DNA of 26,789 bases, from assembly GCA_002331565.1 (NCBI GenBank), contig DCZC01000177.1, positions 6,012 to 32,800 of the forward strand, read 5' to 3'. Source of the stretch: Gemmatimonas sp. UBA2094 (GTDB taxonomy: Bacteria > Gemmatimonadota > Gemmatimonadetes > Gemmatimonadales > Gemmatimonadaceae). Of the stretch, positions 17,042 to 24,356 are shown in pieces (position 1 is the stretch's first letter; the number at the start of each line of letters is the position of its first letter). The position numbers were made by a program, and so were the translations under genes. The notes under the pieces are model-generated. The model searched no databases. It saw only the letters and a program-made list of their open reading frames with translations, and was not told where the DNA came from.

Positions 17042-17103
17042 CACCGTCCGATATTTGAATACGTTGGTCCCCTTTCGAATCACCACCTACACGTACGCTA
17101 CCC

Positions 17104-17304
17104 ATGTTCGACAACCTGTGCGACGATGCGCACGAAGCGCACTCGCTGAAGCTCATCAACCGCGCCGTGATGGTCATCGGCGTCGTGTTCCTCACCTTCG
17201 GCGGCATCGCCATCTCCACGCGTCTCGGCGCAACGCACCCGCCCGCCTCGGCTGCTTACGGCTCGGAGAAGGCAGGCGCCGATGCCGCCGTATTCGGCGA
17301 CTGA
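17104..17304 (+). CDS. Small single-pass membrane protein
   Basis: This 66-residue ORF has an acidic/His-rich N-terminus (DDAHEAHS), one strongly hydrophobic stretch at about residues 20-38 (VMVIGVVFLTFGGIAIS), and an Ala-rich, mildly acidic tail ending in VFGD. It is supported as a gene by strong G/C bias at third codon positions, a strong hairpin 22 bases after its stop, and its place between two intergenic gaps. No Shine-Dalgarno sequence is visible before the ATG. I do not recognise a family, so no function is proposed. It precedes phoD in the same orientation but is separated from it by the hairpin. Confidence 0.6.
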   Translation: MFDNLCDDAHEAHSLKLINRAVMVIGVVFLTFGGIAISTRLGATHPPASAAYGSEKAGADAAVFGD

Positions 17305-17324
17305 GACGCCGGTCGGTTTCGTTC

Positions 17325-17360
17325 GTGACGGGCGCGACGCTTCGGTGTCGCGCCCGTCGT
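17325..17360 (+). terminator. Strong hairpin with cTTCGg loop between the small membrane protein gene and phoD
   Basis: A perfect 12-bp inverted repeat (GACGGGCGCGAC at 17327-17338 and its complement at 17347-17358) encloses GCTTCGGT. A G-T and a C-G pair close a TTCG tetraloop, giving 14 pairs, with two further wobble pairs outside. No T-run follows (GTGTATCTTGG), so intrinsic termination would be weak by the classical rule. It probably ends the small-gene transcript or acts as a 5' leader structure for phoD, whose start is 18 bases downstream. Confidence 0.6.
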
Positions 17361-17376
17361 GTATCTTGGAGATCCG

Positions 17377-19035
17377 ATGAGTGACTCCCTTCTGCCCCGT
17401 CGCGACTTTCTGGCGGCGCTCGTGTCCGCCGGCACGTCCAGCGCACTCTCCCGCACGCCGCTCTGGACGGCACTCGGCGGCGACGCGCCTTATGGTGGGG
17501 TGATCGGCGCCCCGGCCATCATCACGAGCGAGCGGCTCCGGCCGCAGTGGCCCAGCGGCGTGCAGAGCGGCGACCCGTGGCCTACACGCGCGGTGGTGTG
17601 GGGGCGAACGGACCGTGACGCCCGCCTGCAGTTGGAGTGGGACACCACCGATCGGTTTCGCAACGTGCGGCGCGTGCGGGGGCCAGTCGCGACGAGCGAA
17701 CGGGCCTTCACCACGCACCTCGACCTGCGTGGTCTCCCGCCGGGCCAGACGATTTTCTACCGCGCGCGCTACGAAAGCCTTGCCAGCCCCGGGGTGATGA
17801 GCGAGCCGGTCGTCGGTCAGTTCCGCACGCCACCGCTGGCGCACACAGCCCCGGCTCGACCGGTGCGCATCGCCTGGTCCGGCGACATGGTAGGTCAGGG
17901 GTGGGGCATCGACACGTCGCGCGGCGGCATCCGCATGTACGACGCCCTGCGTCGCGCCGAGCCCGATGTGTTCGTGCACTCCGGCGACAATATCTACGCC
18001 GACGGGCCGCTGCTCCCCGAAGTGACGCTCGATGACGGCACGGTGTGGCGCAACCTGGTAACCGAGGCCAAGAGCAAGGTGTGCGAAACGCTCGAGGATT
18101 ATCGCGGCGCGTTCGCCTACAACCTGCTCGACGACAACGCCCGGCGGTTCGGCGCCAGTGTGCCCATCATCGCCCAGTGGGACGACCACGAAGTAGTGGA
18201 CAACTGGTTCCACGATCTCGTGCTGGAGAACGATCCCCGCTTCACCGAGAAGCGCGTGCGCGTGCTGGCAGAGCGTGGGCGGCAGGCGCTGTTCGAGTTC
18301 CTGCCTATCCGCCGGCACACGACCGACCGCAACCGGGTGTATCGCTCGTTCAGCCTTGGCGCACTGGCCGACATCTTCGTCGTGGATCTGCGAAGCTATC
18401 GCGGTACCAACTCGGCCAATCTGCAAGCCGAACCGTCGCCCGCCACGGCCATACTGGGTGAGGCGCAACTCGCGTGGCTCGAGCAGTCGCTGCGCCAGAG
18501 CCGCGCCACGTGGAAGATCATCGCCTGCGACATGCCCATCGGGCTCGTCGTAAACGATCGCGTTCGCGACGGCGTGCGCAACTACGAAGCCGTTGCCAAC
18601 GCCGACAATGGCGCACCGCTCGGCCGCGAACACGACATCGCCCGCCTGTTGCGCAACCTGCAGGCGGCTCAAGTACGCAACGTGGTGTGGGTCACGGCAG
18701 ACGTGCACTACTGCGCGGCGCATCACTACGCGCCCGACCGGGCTGCGTTCACGCAATTCGATGCGTTCTGGGAGTTCGTGGCCGGCCCCATGCATGCGGG
18801 CACCTTCGGCCCCAATGCCCTCGACGGTACGTTCGGCCCCGAGGTGCGATTCGCCAGCTCGGCGCCCAAGCCCAATCGTCCGCCGAGCGACGACCTGCAA
18901 TTCTACGGCACGCTCGACATCGATCCCCGAACCCGTGCGCTGACGGCCGCGCTCTGGGACGTGACCGGGAAACGGCTGTGGTCGACGGAGCTTGCGTCGC
19001 TTCCGACGGGCAGACCCCAAACGTCTCACCCATGA
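17377..19035 (+). CDS. phoD: PhoD-family alkaline phosphatase/phosphodiesterase (Tat-exported)
   Basis: The 552-residue protein starts at the ATG at 17377, preceded by GGAG with a 5-base spacing. A twin-arginine signal (LLPRRDFLAALVSAG) is at residues 5-20, consistent with Tat export of a metal-loaded enzyme. A fibronectin/Ig-like N-terminal domain with the WPSGVQSGDPWPTRAVVWGR entry precedes the metallophosphatase domain. Metal-site motifs are SGDMVGQGWG, HSGDNIYADG (D204, N205), WDDHEVVDNW (D269 to E272) and VTADVHYCAAHHY. PhoD enzymes hydrolyse phosphomonoesters and diesters in the periplasm or outside the cell with Ca/Fe cofactors. I see no Pho-box-like repeat upstream, only the hairpin. 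The stop overlaps the MoeB-like start as ATGA. Confidence 0.92.
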   Translation: MSDSLLPRRDFLAALVSAGTSSALSRTPLWTALGGDAPYGGVIGAPAIITSERLRPQWPSGVQSGDPWPTRAVVWGRTDRDARLQLEWDTTDRFRNVRRVRGPVATSERAFTTHLDLRGLPPGQTIFYRARYESLASPGVMSEPVVGQFRTPPLAHTAPARPVRIAWSGDMVGQGWGIDTSRGGIRMYDALRRAEPDVFVHSGDNIYADGPLLPEVTLDDGTVWRNLVTEAKSKVCETLEDYRGAFAYNLLDDNARRFGASVPIIAQWDDHEVVDNWFHDLVLENDPRFTEKRVRVLAERGRQALFEFLPIRRHTTDRNRVYRSFSLGALADIFVVDLRSYRGTNSANLQAEPSPATAILGEAQLAWLEQSLRQSRATWKIIACDMPIGLVVNDRVRDGVRNYEAVANADNGAPLGREHDIARLLRNLQAAQVRNVVWVTADVHYCAAHHYAPDRAAFTQFDAFWEFVAGPMHAGTFGPNALDGTFGPEVRFASSAPKPNRPPSDDLQFYGTLDIDPRTRALTAALWDVTGKRLWSTELASLPTGRPQTSHP

Positions 19036-20174
19036 CCATGCCTCCCACCCGCGAACTCCCGGCCCTGTCGGCCGCCGAGCGCGACCGCTACCGGCGCCAT
19101 CTCATCCTCCCCGGTGTCGGCACGGAGGGACAGCAGCGACTCAAGGCATCACGCGTGCTGGTGGTCGGTGCGGGTGGTCTCGGGTCTCCGGTGGCACTCT
19201 ACCTTGCCGCGGCCGGCGTGGGCACACTCGGCCTCGTCGACAACGATGTTGTGGACGTGACCAACCTGCAGCGCCAACTGCTGCACGGTACCCGCGACGT
19301 GGGGCGCAGCAAGCTCGATTCCGCTCGCGACCGGCTGCACGATGTGAATCCGCACGTGCAGGTGGTGACCCACACCGGTTGGCTCACCTCGACGAACGCC
19401 CTCGACATCATGCGCGGCTACGACGTGGTGGTGGACGGCACCGACAACTTCGCCACCCGCTATCTGGTGAACGATGCGTGCGTGTTGCTGGGCATTCCCA
19501 ACGTGCATGGCTCGATATTTCGCTTCGACGGGCAAGCCTCCGTGTTCGCCATGCCCGATGGGCCCTGCTATCGCTGCCTCCATCCCGAACCGCCGCCGCC
19601 GGAGACGGTGCCCAATTGCGCTGAGGGCGGTGTCTTCGGGGTGCTCCCGGGTCTCGTCGGCACCATCCAGGCCACCGAGACGCTCAAGCTGCTGCTGGGC
19701 CTCGGCGACACCCTCGCCGGCCGGCTGCTCATTATCGATGCCCACAGCATGGAGTTTCGTTCGCTGCGCATCGCCCGGAATCCGTCATGCCAGGCCTGCG
19801 GCACGCGCACCATCACGCAGCTCATCGACTACGATGCGTTCTGCGGCACTCCCGGTTTGCACGACGATGCCGAGGCACGGGTGCGCGACTTGGAGCCGGC
19901 GGCCCTGCGCGAACGGCTCGCCCGACGTGAGTCACTGCAACTCGTCGACGTGCGCGAACCGACAGAGACCGCGACCGGTATCATTGCGGGTGCCCGCTGC
20001 ATTCCGCTCGGCACGCTCGAGGGAGAGCTGGTATCACTCGATCGCGACGTGCCGATCGTGCTGGTGTGTCAAAGCGGCGCGCGGAGTGGCCGCGCCGCAC
20101 GTCAGCTCATGGCCGCCGGCTTCACGCAGGTCGAATCACTCGCCGGCGGCATGATGCGCTGGGTGGCACACTAG
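19032..20174 (+). CDS. moeB: MoeB/ThiF-type adenylyltransferase fused to a rhodanese domain (MoeZ-like)
   Basis: This 380-residue protein has an E1-like adenylyltransferase domain (about residues 12-255). Its nucleotide-binding loop is GAGGLGSP, the conserved helix is DVTNLQRQLLH, and a DGTDNFATRYLVND motif follows. The structural-zinc cysteines are CYRC and CQAC, and the PNCAEGGVFGVLPG segment is the crossover-loop region. A C-terminal rhodanese domain (about 285-380) has the persulfide cysteine in CQSGARSG. Family role: activation of the C-terminal glycine of a ubiquitin-like sulfur carrier (MoaD, ThiS or CysO type) and sulfur transfer. No carrier gene is nearby, so the pathway cannot be assigned. 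The ATG at 19032 overlaps phoD by 4 bases; a second in-frame ATG at 19038 is an alternative. Confidence 0.9.
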   Translation: MTMPPTRELPALSAAERDRYRRHLILPGVGTEGQQRLKASRVLVVGAGGLGSPVALYLAAAGVGTLGLVDNDVVDVTNLQRQLLHGTRDVGRSKLDSARDRLHDVNPHVQVVTHTGWLTSTNALDIMRGYDVVVDGTDNFATRYLVNDACVLLGIPNVHGSIFRFDGQASVFAMPDGPCYRCLHPEPPPPETVPNCAEGGVFGVLPGLVGTIQATETLKLLLGLGDTLAGRLLIIDAHSMEFRSLRIARNPSCQACGTRTITQLIDYDAFCGTPGLHDDAEARVRDLEPAALRERLARRESLQLVDVREPTETATGIIAGARCIPLGTLEGELVSLDRDVPIVLVCQSGARSGRAARQLMAAGFTQVESLAGGMMRWVAH

Positions 20175-20187
20175 CGAGCCTGCGACA

Positions 20188-20216
20188 CGCCGACCCGCCA
20201 TACGACTGGGTCGGCG
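20188..20216. terminator. Bidirectional hairpin between convergent moeB-like and RLP genes
   Basis: A perfect 9-bp stem (CGCCGACCC at 20188-20196, GGGTCGGCG at 20208-20216) with an 11-base loop sits in the 47-base gap between two convergent stop codons. There is no T-run on either side. Position and symmetry favour a terminator or transcript-end stabiliser for both genes. Confidence 0.55.
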
Positions 20217-20221
20217 GTCGA

Positions 20222-21457
20222 TCACTGCGCAGCCACGATCGCCGCCCACGCCTCGTGGAGACTCGCCGCACCGCCACGCGGTCCCAAGGGATGCGCGAAC
20301 ACCCCGCGCCCGGGCACGAAGCCGAAATCGACGGTGCCCATCTGCCGATATACCCCGGGCAGCGTGGCCGCCGAGTCGCTGCCACCGGGCACCGGCAGAC
20401 TGGGCCTGACGGAGCCCATGGGCTCGAGACACGCCTGCACGTTTTCCAGCACCTCGGCCGCGGGCGTCATCATGCGATCGCCGAAGCCCGGCATGATGAT
20501 CACGTCGGCGCCGGCCAGGCGCTGCAGTCGTGTCATCACGCGTGAATGCACCCCGTGCGCCGGCACGCGGCTGAAGGCGGCGATGAACGGGAAGTGCGTC
20601 ACGATGGGGACGCGCGCCACGCGGCGCAGCGCCCGCACACCGCTGATACCGACCGGCAGGGCATTCACCATTACGAGGTTCGCTCCGGCGTCCACCGCCA
20701 CGTCGTGCAGGTCTGCCAGCCGGTCCACCTCGTCGGTGATGTTGGCCAGAAATCCCTTGGGCAGCCCCGTCTCGGCCTCGGCACGTCGGCGCGCCGCACC
20801 CAGCAACGCGGCGCGCGCGGCCAGCGGCGAATACGGCGCATCGGCGAGCATCTCGTCGTCCTTCGCAACGTCGAGACCACCCATCCAGCCTTCGTACCCA
20901 AGCTCCGCGAACGGCTCCGGCGGCAACCCGATGTTGGGTTTGATGACGCCGAAGAACACCGGACGACCGAACACCTGCAGCAACTCACGCACGCCCGCCA
21001 CACCGAACTGCGGCCCGTCGAAGTGCGCGAGAAAGGCGTCGGGGAAGCGGATGTCCTCGAGGCGGATGATGGGGATACCCGGTGCGAAGAAGGTTCCTTC
21101 TCCCATCACGGCGGTGATGAGATTGGGAATGCGCGGGCCGAAATTTCCCCAGGGATGCGCGATGACCGCGCGGCAGCGATGCACGGCGCCGGACGGCACG
21201 ACAGTCAATGGTAGCGAGAACGCCTCGATGGGCGTGGCGTCCAGCTCCAGCACCTTCGCGGCGAACTGCGGGCGGAAGTCTTCGGGCACTCCCACGCGAT
21301 GCCACTGCGCGGTGGACTGCTCGCTGGCCAGATGGGCGGCCGCGGCATGCGGGTCACCGGCACACTCGAAGGTGAACGTGAGCTCCAGGTACGCGTCGCC
21401 ATCGAGCGACGCGCGTGACGCGAAGAACCCGGCCATGTCGTGAGCGTGCACGCTCAC
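20222..21457 (-). CDS. RuBisCO-like protein (form IV RuBisCO large-chain homologue)
   Basis: This 411-residue protein is a RuBisCO large-chain homologue. The RLEDIRFP segment and the GVIKPNIGL strand (K173) match the family. The metal-ligand motif GGLDVAKDDE (K199, D201, E202) corresponds to the carbamylated Lys and its Asp/Glu partners in RuBisCO. Other catalytic positions differ. The second Lys of KPK is N175, the HR pair that binds substrate phosphate is absent, and the loop-6 Lys cannot be found in MPGFGDRM. GG is kept in PVPGGSDS. It therefore should not fix CO2 and is better called form IV, perhaps an enolase or isomerase on a sugar-phosphate-like substrate. The GTG start overlaps the yjbQ stop as GTGA; an ATG at 21436 is the alternative. 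No methionine-salvage genes are nearby. Confidence 0.9.
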   Translation of the reverse strand: MSVHAHDMAGFFASRASLDGDAYLELTFTFECAGDPHAAAAHLASEQSTAQWHRVGVPEDFRPQFAAKVLELDATPIEAFSLPLTVVPSGAVHRCRAVIAHPWGNFGPRIPNLITAVMGEGTFFAPGIPIIRLEDIRFPDAFLAHFDGPQFGVAGVRELLQVFGRPVFFGVIKPNIGLPPEPFAELGYEGWMGGLDVAKDDEMLADAPYSPLAARAALLGAARRRAEAETGLPKGFLANITDEVDRLADLHDVAVDAGANLVMVNALPVGISGVRALRRVARVPIVTHFPFIAAFSRVPAHGVHSRVMTRLQRLAGADVIIMPGFGDRMMTPAAEVLENVQACLEPMGSVRPSLPVPGGSDSAATLPGVYRQMGTVDFGFVPGRGVFAHPLGPRGGAASLHEAWAAIVAAQ

Positions 21458-21458
21458 G
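21439..21458. promoter_or_regulatory. 20-bp perfect palindrome at the yjbQ/RLP junction
   Basis: CGTGAGCGTG and its exact reverse complement are adjacent, spanning the GTG start of the RuBisCO-like gene and the end of yjbQ. In mRNA it could fold as an 8-bp stem with a TGCA loop, placing the GTG start within the stem and the alternative ATG (21436) just after it. Operator or translational-coupling hairpin are both possible. Confidence 0.45.
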
Positions 21459-21888
21459 CCACCGCCATCAGGTGCAACTTCACCTCACGCTGCAAACGGG
21501 GGCCATCGAGCTCCACGAAGAACAGCGACTGCCAGCCGCCGAGGTCGAGCACCCCGTCGCTCACGGGAATGGACTCGCTCGCATTCATGAACAGCCCGAG
21601 CAGATGCGAGTGGGCATTGAGCCGGTCGTCCACCGGCACGCGATTGTGGCCGTAGTCGGCGGCGGCGGGGGCGAGCGCTTCGAGCCAGCGGACCATGTCC
21701 TGCTGCAGCTCCGTTTCGCGTTCATTCACGGTGATGCGCGCCGTAGTGTGCGGCGACATGACGGTAAGCAAGCCGTGCGTGACCCCGGTGCTCCGCACCC
21801 ACGCCTGTGCCGGTTCCGTGATGTCGAGGAGCTCGATGGGCTGCGTGGTGGCCACCGACAGCCGGTGCGTAAGAATGCGCGTGGACAT
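21454..21888 (-). CDS. yjbQ: YjbQ/UPF0047 family protein
   Basis: The 144-residue protein has the full UPF0047 signature. SPHTTARITVNE (residues 45-56) supplies the conserved His and Asn/Glu, and a second conserved block runs from NAHSHLLG through SIPVSDG to LGGWQSLFFVELDGPR. Length matches the family. E. coli YjbQ was reported to have a weak secondary thiamine-phosphate synthase activity; the main cellular role of the family is unsettled. The ATG at 21888 is preceded by GAGG with a 9-base spacing. It is the first gene of a two-gene unit with the RuBisCO-like gene, which it overlaps by 4 bases. It is divergent from the beta-lactamase-like gene. Confidence 0.92.
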   Translation of the reverse strand: MSTRILTHRLSVATTQPIELLDITEPAQAWVRSTGVTHGLLTVMSPHTTARITVNERETELQQDMVRWLEALAPAAADYGHNRVPVDDRLNAHSHLLGLFMNASESIPVSDGVLDLGGWQSLFFVELDGPRLQREVKLHLMAVA

Positions 21889-21937
21889 ACGCCATCCTCA
21901 CCCATCCGGCTGTGGTTCGCAAGTCGCATGGTCTCGC

Positions 21938-21967
21938 TGGACATTTTTCACGCCCCCGCGTTATCAC
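21938..21967 (+). promoter_or_regulatory. Candidate sigma-70-type promoter of the beta-lactamase-like gene
   Basis: TGGACA at 21938-21943 (5 of 6 to TTGACA) and TATCAC at 21962-21967 (4 of 6 to TATAAT) are separated by 18 bases in the 131-base gap between divergent genes. The start at 22020 is about 50 bases downstream of the -10. Judged by eye only. Confidence 0.35.
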
Positions 21968-22019
21968 AAGAGACCCGCCCTGCATCCCTGCCCTGCATCC
22001 CTCTGCACTGCTCCCGTCC

Positions 22020-23039
22020 ATGTCGACTGCCCTGCCTCGCCGTCGTACGCGCGCCCTGCTCCGCCTCACGGCCGCCGCTGCATTCTCGCTGGTCTGCCCG
22101 CCCGGCGCGGCGGTCGCGCAAACCTCCGATGCCGCGCTGCAGACGGAGGTGCAACGCCTGCTCGACGCACTCCCGGCGCAGACGAGTCTCTACGCCGAGC
22201 ATGTACCAAGCGGACGGCGCATCGCGGTGCGCGCAGACGTGCCCGTGAGCACGATGAGCGTGATCAAGATTCCGATCATGGTGCAGGCCTACCGGGATGC
22301 GCAGGCCGGCACGCTGTCGCTCGACGAACGGCACACCATCCGCGAGGACGAGCTGCGCGGCGGCACCGGGCTGCTCCGACGCTTCGGGGTGGGGCTCGCG
22401 CCCACCATGCGCGACCTCATCGACCAGATGATCATCACCAGTGACAACACGGCCACCGATCTCGTGCTGGCGCGCGTGCAGCGCACGCGGGTGAACGCCC
22501 TGATGCAGGAGCTCGGGTTGCCCCACACGCGCATGCTGCACAGCATCGCCGACTTCTTCCGGCTGCTGCAGACGGCCTACGATCCGCAGCGGGCCTCCTG
22601 GAGCGACGTGCAGATCTTCCGGGCGCGCAACCCGGCCGGCGTGTCGGCCGACTCACTCACGGCCATCCGGTACCGCTTCACCGCGGACTCCACCATGTGG
22701 CTGGGCAGCACCACCGCCCGCGAGATGAGTACGCTGCTTCGCGGCATCATGAATGGGACATACGCGAACCGTGCCAACAGCGACGCCATGCTGCAGCATC
22801 TGCGCGGCCAGTTCTACACCACACGCCTCCCGGCCGTGCTGCGGTACGCGAGCGGCGTCACCGTGGCCCACAAGACGGGCGATTTCCCGCCCATCAGCGG
22901 CAGCGACGTGGGCATCATCGAGTACGACGGCGGCCCCATCGTGATCAGCGTGTTCACCAACGGCAACACCGGTGACTTCGCGGTGCTGGAGAATACCATC
23001 GGCCGCATCGCCGCCAGGCTGGTGAACGCCTGGCGCTGA
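22020..23039 (+). CDS. Class A beta-lactamase-like serine hydrolase (exported)
   Basis: This 339-residue protein starts at the ATG at 22020, chosen because it begins a Sec signal peptide (RRRTR, a hydrophobic run, cleavage after AVA near residue 34). Class A motifs are present: SxxK as SVIK in TMSVIKIP, SDN in ITSDNTATD, and KTG in HKTGDFPP. The omega-loop is atypical. Where TEM-type enzymes have RWEPELN, this protein reads TRMLHSIADFF, with no Glu at the position of E166. A longer segment of about 45 residues then precedes the TTAREM helix. It may be a penicillin-interacting enzyme with slow deacylation, or an esterase or peptidase rather than a resistance enzyme. It is divergent from yjbQ and convergent with the NAGPA-type gene, from whose stop it lies only 13 bases. 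Confidence 0.85.
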   Translation: MSTALPRRRTRALLRLTAAAAFSLVCPPGAAVAQTSDAALQTEVQRLLDALPAQTSLYAEHVPSGRRIAVRADVPVSTMSVIKIPIMVQAYRDAQAGTLSLDERHTIREDELRGGTGLLRRFGVGLAPTMRDLIDQMIITSDNTATDLVLARVQRTRVNALMQELGLPHTRMLHSIADFFRLLQTAYDPQRASWSDVQIFRARNPAGVSADSLTAIRYRFTADSTMWLGSTTAREMSTLLRGIMNGTYANRANSDAMLQHLRGQFYTTRLPAVLRYASGVTVAHKTGDFPPISGSDVGIIEYDGGPIVISVFTNGNTGDFAVLENTIGRIAARLVNAWR

Positions 23040-23060
23040 CCGCGCGGCGTGGTCAGCGCC
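23032..23060. terminator. Bidirectional hairpin containing both convergent stop codons
   Basis: A perfect 10-bp inverted repeat (GGCGCTGACC at 23032-23041, GGTCAGCGCC at 23051-23060) with a 9-base loop contains the TGA of the beta-lactamase-like gene in one arm and the TGA of the NAGPA-type gene in the other. Both proteins end with Arg encoded CGC just before TGA. There is no T-run. Likely a shared, bidirectional transcript-end structure. Confidence 0.6.
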
Positions 23061-24282
23061 GCTGCAGCACGAGCAGCGCGTTGGCGATCGCGCGCTCGCC
23101 GGTGGCGTCGGTGGGCGCGTTCACCACCTTGCCGTCGATCACCAGTGCGGTGCTGCCGCCACCATCGAAGTTGAGCGCATCCCAGGCACCCAGCGCGCGC
23201 ATGGCGTCGCCGAGTTCCACCAGTGACATGCCGACGCTCGCCGCACTCCGGCCGTCGACGGCGAACAGCCACATCGTCCGTCCATCGCGCGAAAGTCCGA
23301 CGGCACTGCGGGGATGCCGCGCTTCGGCGTTGCGCGAAATGGTGCCTTCGCGGCTCGGGGCGTCGGCCGCGATGTTCACTCCGGCCTCGAGAATACGCGG
23401 CCATCCGCCGATCAGTTGCATTGGGGGCCGCGCGTCGTGCAGCATCGGCTGCGTCCCCAGCCAGACGCGCACCGTATCGTTCGCGCGCCACTGCTGCAGG
23501 GCCGGCGTGCGATCTCCCCAGGCGGAGAGCACGGCGCCGTCGGCCGGGATACCCATGCCACCCGCGGACGACGGCGCCGCCGTCACTACATAGAGCATCG
23601 TATCGGCCCGCGCACCCACGGCGCGCAGCGACACCTCGGCCAGCCGGCGCGTGGCGGCGCTGTCGCGTCGCGTGGAATCGTGCGGGGTGCGCGCACCGAA
23701 ACGCGGGGTGTACAGCACCGTACCCTCGTACGTGCCACTCGGCGCGTGATTCACTCCCAGCACCGGTACCACGCCGCCGCGCCCCCAGGCGCGTGCGTCG
23801 AGAATGTACTGGCCGATGCTCGCACGCCCGTCGTGCGCCACGGCGAGCTGGCTGTGCACGTTGTCGTAGGTATCGAATGGTGAATCGGTGACCATGCGTC
23901 CCACCCACCACTCACCGTCGGTCACCTGGTTGTTCTCGCTGCGGCCGGTACGCAGATCGAAGAAGTCGGCGTTGATGGCGACGCGGGGCACGAGCGGTCC
24001 GGTCGCGAGGCGCGTGGCGAGGCCCGACGTGGTCTCGCGTCCCGCCAGTGAATCGCGCGCATGCACGGCCCGCAGCTGCACGTCGCGCTGCGTGAGATCC
24101 ACCCGTACGATCGCCATGCGCCAGGGGCCGCGCGTGTCGTCGGTACGCCACCACGTGATGCCCGGCGCGAGCTGCACGGGACTGGCCGATGGCGACGGCG
24201 TACGTGGCGCCGGCGTGGTACCCGCCAGGCAACCGGCGAGCAGCAGCACCAGCGCGGGGGATAGCGTTCGCAGACCTGTCAC
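23053..24282 (-). CDS. Phosphodiester glycosidase family (NAGPA/DUF2233) lipoprotein
   Basis: This 409-residue protein has an NAGPA-like domain related to the mammalian enzyme that uncovers mannose-6-phosphate. Conserved features are VAINADFFD, GRASIGQ, the LIGGWPRILEAG segment, HPRSAVGLSRDGRTMWLFAVDGR, and the terminal block ALNFDGGGSTALVIDGKVVNAP. Bacterial members act on phosphodiester-linked sugars in surface or extracellular polymers; the substrate here is unknown. The frame is open upstream, but the GTG at 24282 has AGGA 8 bases before it and directly begins a lipoprotein signal with lipobox LAGC (C18). The mature protein should be membrane-anchored. It lies 74 bases downstream of the spermidine-synthase-like gene. 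Confidence 0.87.
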   Translation of the reverse strand: MTGLRTLSPALVLLLAGCLAGTTPAPRTPSPSASPVQLAPGITWWRTDDTRGPWRMAIVRVDLTQRDVQLRAVHARDSLAGRETTSGLATRLATGPLVPRVAINADFFDLRTGRSENNQVTDGEWWVGRMVTDSPFDTYDNVHSQLAVAHDGRASIGQYILDARAWGRGGVVPVLGVNHAPSGTYEGTVLYTPRFGARTPHDSTRRDSAATRRLAEVSLRAVGARADTMLYVVTAAPSSAGGMGIPADGAVLSAWGDRTPALQQWRANDTVRVWLGTQPMLHDARPPMQLIGGWPRILEAGVNIAADAPSREGTISRNAEARHPRSAVGLSRDGRTMWLFAVDGRSAASVGMSLVELGDAMRALGAWDALNFDGGGSTALVIDGKVVNAPTDATGERAIANALLVLQRR

Positions 24283-24356
24283 CGGACGTGTCCTGTCGTT
24301 GTGATTGGCCAGCGCGACGCGCGCGAACGGCCGTGGTACATCAGGGGAGCATGCGG

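Noticed and set aside
16820..17086. 88-codon minus-strand ORF in the gap before the RibD-C-like gene
   Set aside because: No Shine-Dalgarno sequence, no domain and mixed composition. It would also cover the candidate promoter element.
17098..19029. 643-codon minus-strand ORF opposite phoD
   Set aside because: Antisense shadow with Arg/His-rich composition. phoD has a Tat signal and all metal motifs on the plus strand.
20222..21457. Reading the RuBisCO homologue as a true CO2-fixing enzyme
   Set aside because: Several essential RuBisCO residues are replaced, and there is no small subunit, phosphoribulokinase or activase gene in the window.
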